NCBI GenBank assembly: GCA_003134045.1
Contig: PLAH01000039.1
Location: 3,789-67,788 of the forward strand
Source of the DNA: Gammaproteobacteria bacterium
GTDB taxonomy: Bacteria; Pseudomonadota; Gammaproteobacteria; Steroidobacterales; Steroidobacteraceae
DNA: 64,000 nt
Reading direction: 5' to 3'
Shown: one piece after another, positions 63,483 to 64,000 of the stretch
How the letters are laid out: every line of letters starts with the position of its first letter
Position numbering within the stretch: position 1 is the first letter of the stretch
Translations under genes and position numbers: made by a program
Notes under the pieces: generated by a model
The model's database searches: none
The model's input: only the letters and a program-made list of their open reading frames with translations
What the model was told of the DNA's origin: nothing

Positions 63483-64000
63483 TTACACCGTGCCGAAGGA
63501 GCCGTCGCTTACCGCATCGTCGACGCTCTGGTAATCGAGCCCGGCCCGCGCCAGTTGCTTGAAATCGGCGCGCTGCAACGCGTCCCGGCTGGCCTCCTTC
63601 AACCGCGCGACCCGCAATTCGATGCCGCGCGCGCCCAGCCAATTCGCGAACTCGCCGATGCTCTCCAGTGCCGTACCGTCGAGGTCAGGCGATTCCTCGA
63701 GGCTCAGCACGACGCGCCGCAGCTGCGCCTGCTTTAGGACGAAGTCCCGCGCCAGAACCAGCAGCGGCTCGGCGTTGGCGAAAAACAGCGGCTCCTCCGG
63801 ACGCAGCACCAGCGTTCCCGGTGCGGTCACCGCATCGGGAAAGCGGGTCATGCTGACGAAGTCGTGGGTACCCAGCCGGCCCAGGACCGACAGACGCGGG
63901 CTCGACAGCGAACGCAGCAGCATGGCGAGACTGAATGCGATCGAGGCCAACAGGCCATCGATCATGCCGAATGCCACCACGGCCGCGACCGCGGTCGTGG
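63483..64000 (-). CDS. SulP family anion transporter, C-terminal part (partial)
   Basis: The frame is open to the right edge. At the edge it encodes the last hydrophobic helices (VAFGMIDGLLASIAFSLAML) followed by a STAS domain: VVLSLEESPDLDGTALESIGEFANWLGARG. This is the SLC26/SulP arrangement. The transport domain lies outside the window, so the anion is undetermined. The STAS phospho-site context is DLDGTALE. Confidence 0.85.
   Translation of the reverse strand, partial: TTAVAAVVAFGMIDGLLASIAFSLAMLLRSLSSPRLSVLGRLGTHDFVSMTRFPDAVTAPGTLVLRPEEPLFFANAEPLLVLARDFVLKQAQLRRVVLSLEESPDLDGTALESIGEFANWLGARGIELRVARLKEASRDALQRADFKQLARAGLDYQSVDDAVSDGSFGTV

Overview
The window is chromosomal DNA from a GC-rich gammaproteobacterium. 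The evidence is the 16S rRNA 5' end at the left edge (27F-type sequence on the minus strand), the tyrS/mepM/anmK neighbourhood next to an rRNA operon, a Pil-Chp twitching chemosensory cluster, pilT/pilU, algH-ruvX-pyrB, yggS-proC-yggT and a fused chorismate mutase-prephenate dehydrogenase. A lineage near Steroidobacterales, Nevskiales or Xanthomonadales fits best, but that placement is inference from gene content. Coding density is very high, many genes overlap by 4 nt (ATGA/TTGA/GTGA), and several starts are TTG or GTG.

Layout. 1-574: 16S rRNA 5' end with leader and two tandem rRNA promoters. 575-1786: tyrS. 2040-8287: a signalling operon (7-TM/CHASE3/PAS histidine kinase, Rcp1-type receiver, REC-PAS-PAS-GAF-GGDEF-EAL protein). 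8390-14789: mepM-like peptidase, anmK, ppk, and convergent ppx. 14806-16436: erpA, bactofilin and a DUF6776-like protein. 16553-19870: hemJ, rppH, diguanylate cyclase, tyrA. 19960-23108: pdxH, a CPxCG protein, a membrane metalloprotease, an inositol-monophosphatase-family protein and a PduO-type adenosyltransferase. 23130-26242: a small membrane protein, ampD, bioA, rsmE.

26251-26990 holds a brnT-brnA toxin-antitoxin module beside a truncated NAD(P)-epimerase remnant. 27023-36811 is pilG-pilH-pilI-pilJ-chpA-chpC (minus strand), without pilK or chpB. 37033-40934 holds gshB (with an apparent 48-residue internal deletion), a TonB-like protein, algH, ruvX and pyrB. 40855-45356 is a lipid-type cluster: psd, a membrane-anchored class III aminotransferase, an Mpo1/DUF962-like protein and a GT4 glycosyltransferase. 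45444-51013 holds three PilT/PilU-family ATPases, then yggS, proC and yggT. 51243-56198 holds an HU-like protein, an FKBP lipoprotein, an orphan ParA, a four-cysteine protein coupled to ppnN, and an L,D-transpeptidase. 56270-64000 holds a lipoprotein, mltD, an MscS channel with a cyclic-nucleotide-binding domain, an alpha/beta hydrolase, poxB and the C-terminal part of a SulP transporter.

Common themes are type IV pilus twitching (Chp system plus retraction ATPases), c-di-GMP turnover (one likely cyclase, one likely phosphodiesterase), polyphosphate turnover and peptidoglycan remodelling/recycling (mepM, anmK, ampD, mltD, L,D-transpeptidase). The best candidates for something undescribed are the psd/aminotransferase/Mpo1-like group, the loop-deleted gshB, and the four-cysteine protein translationally coupled to ppnN.
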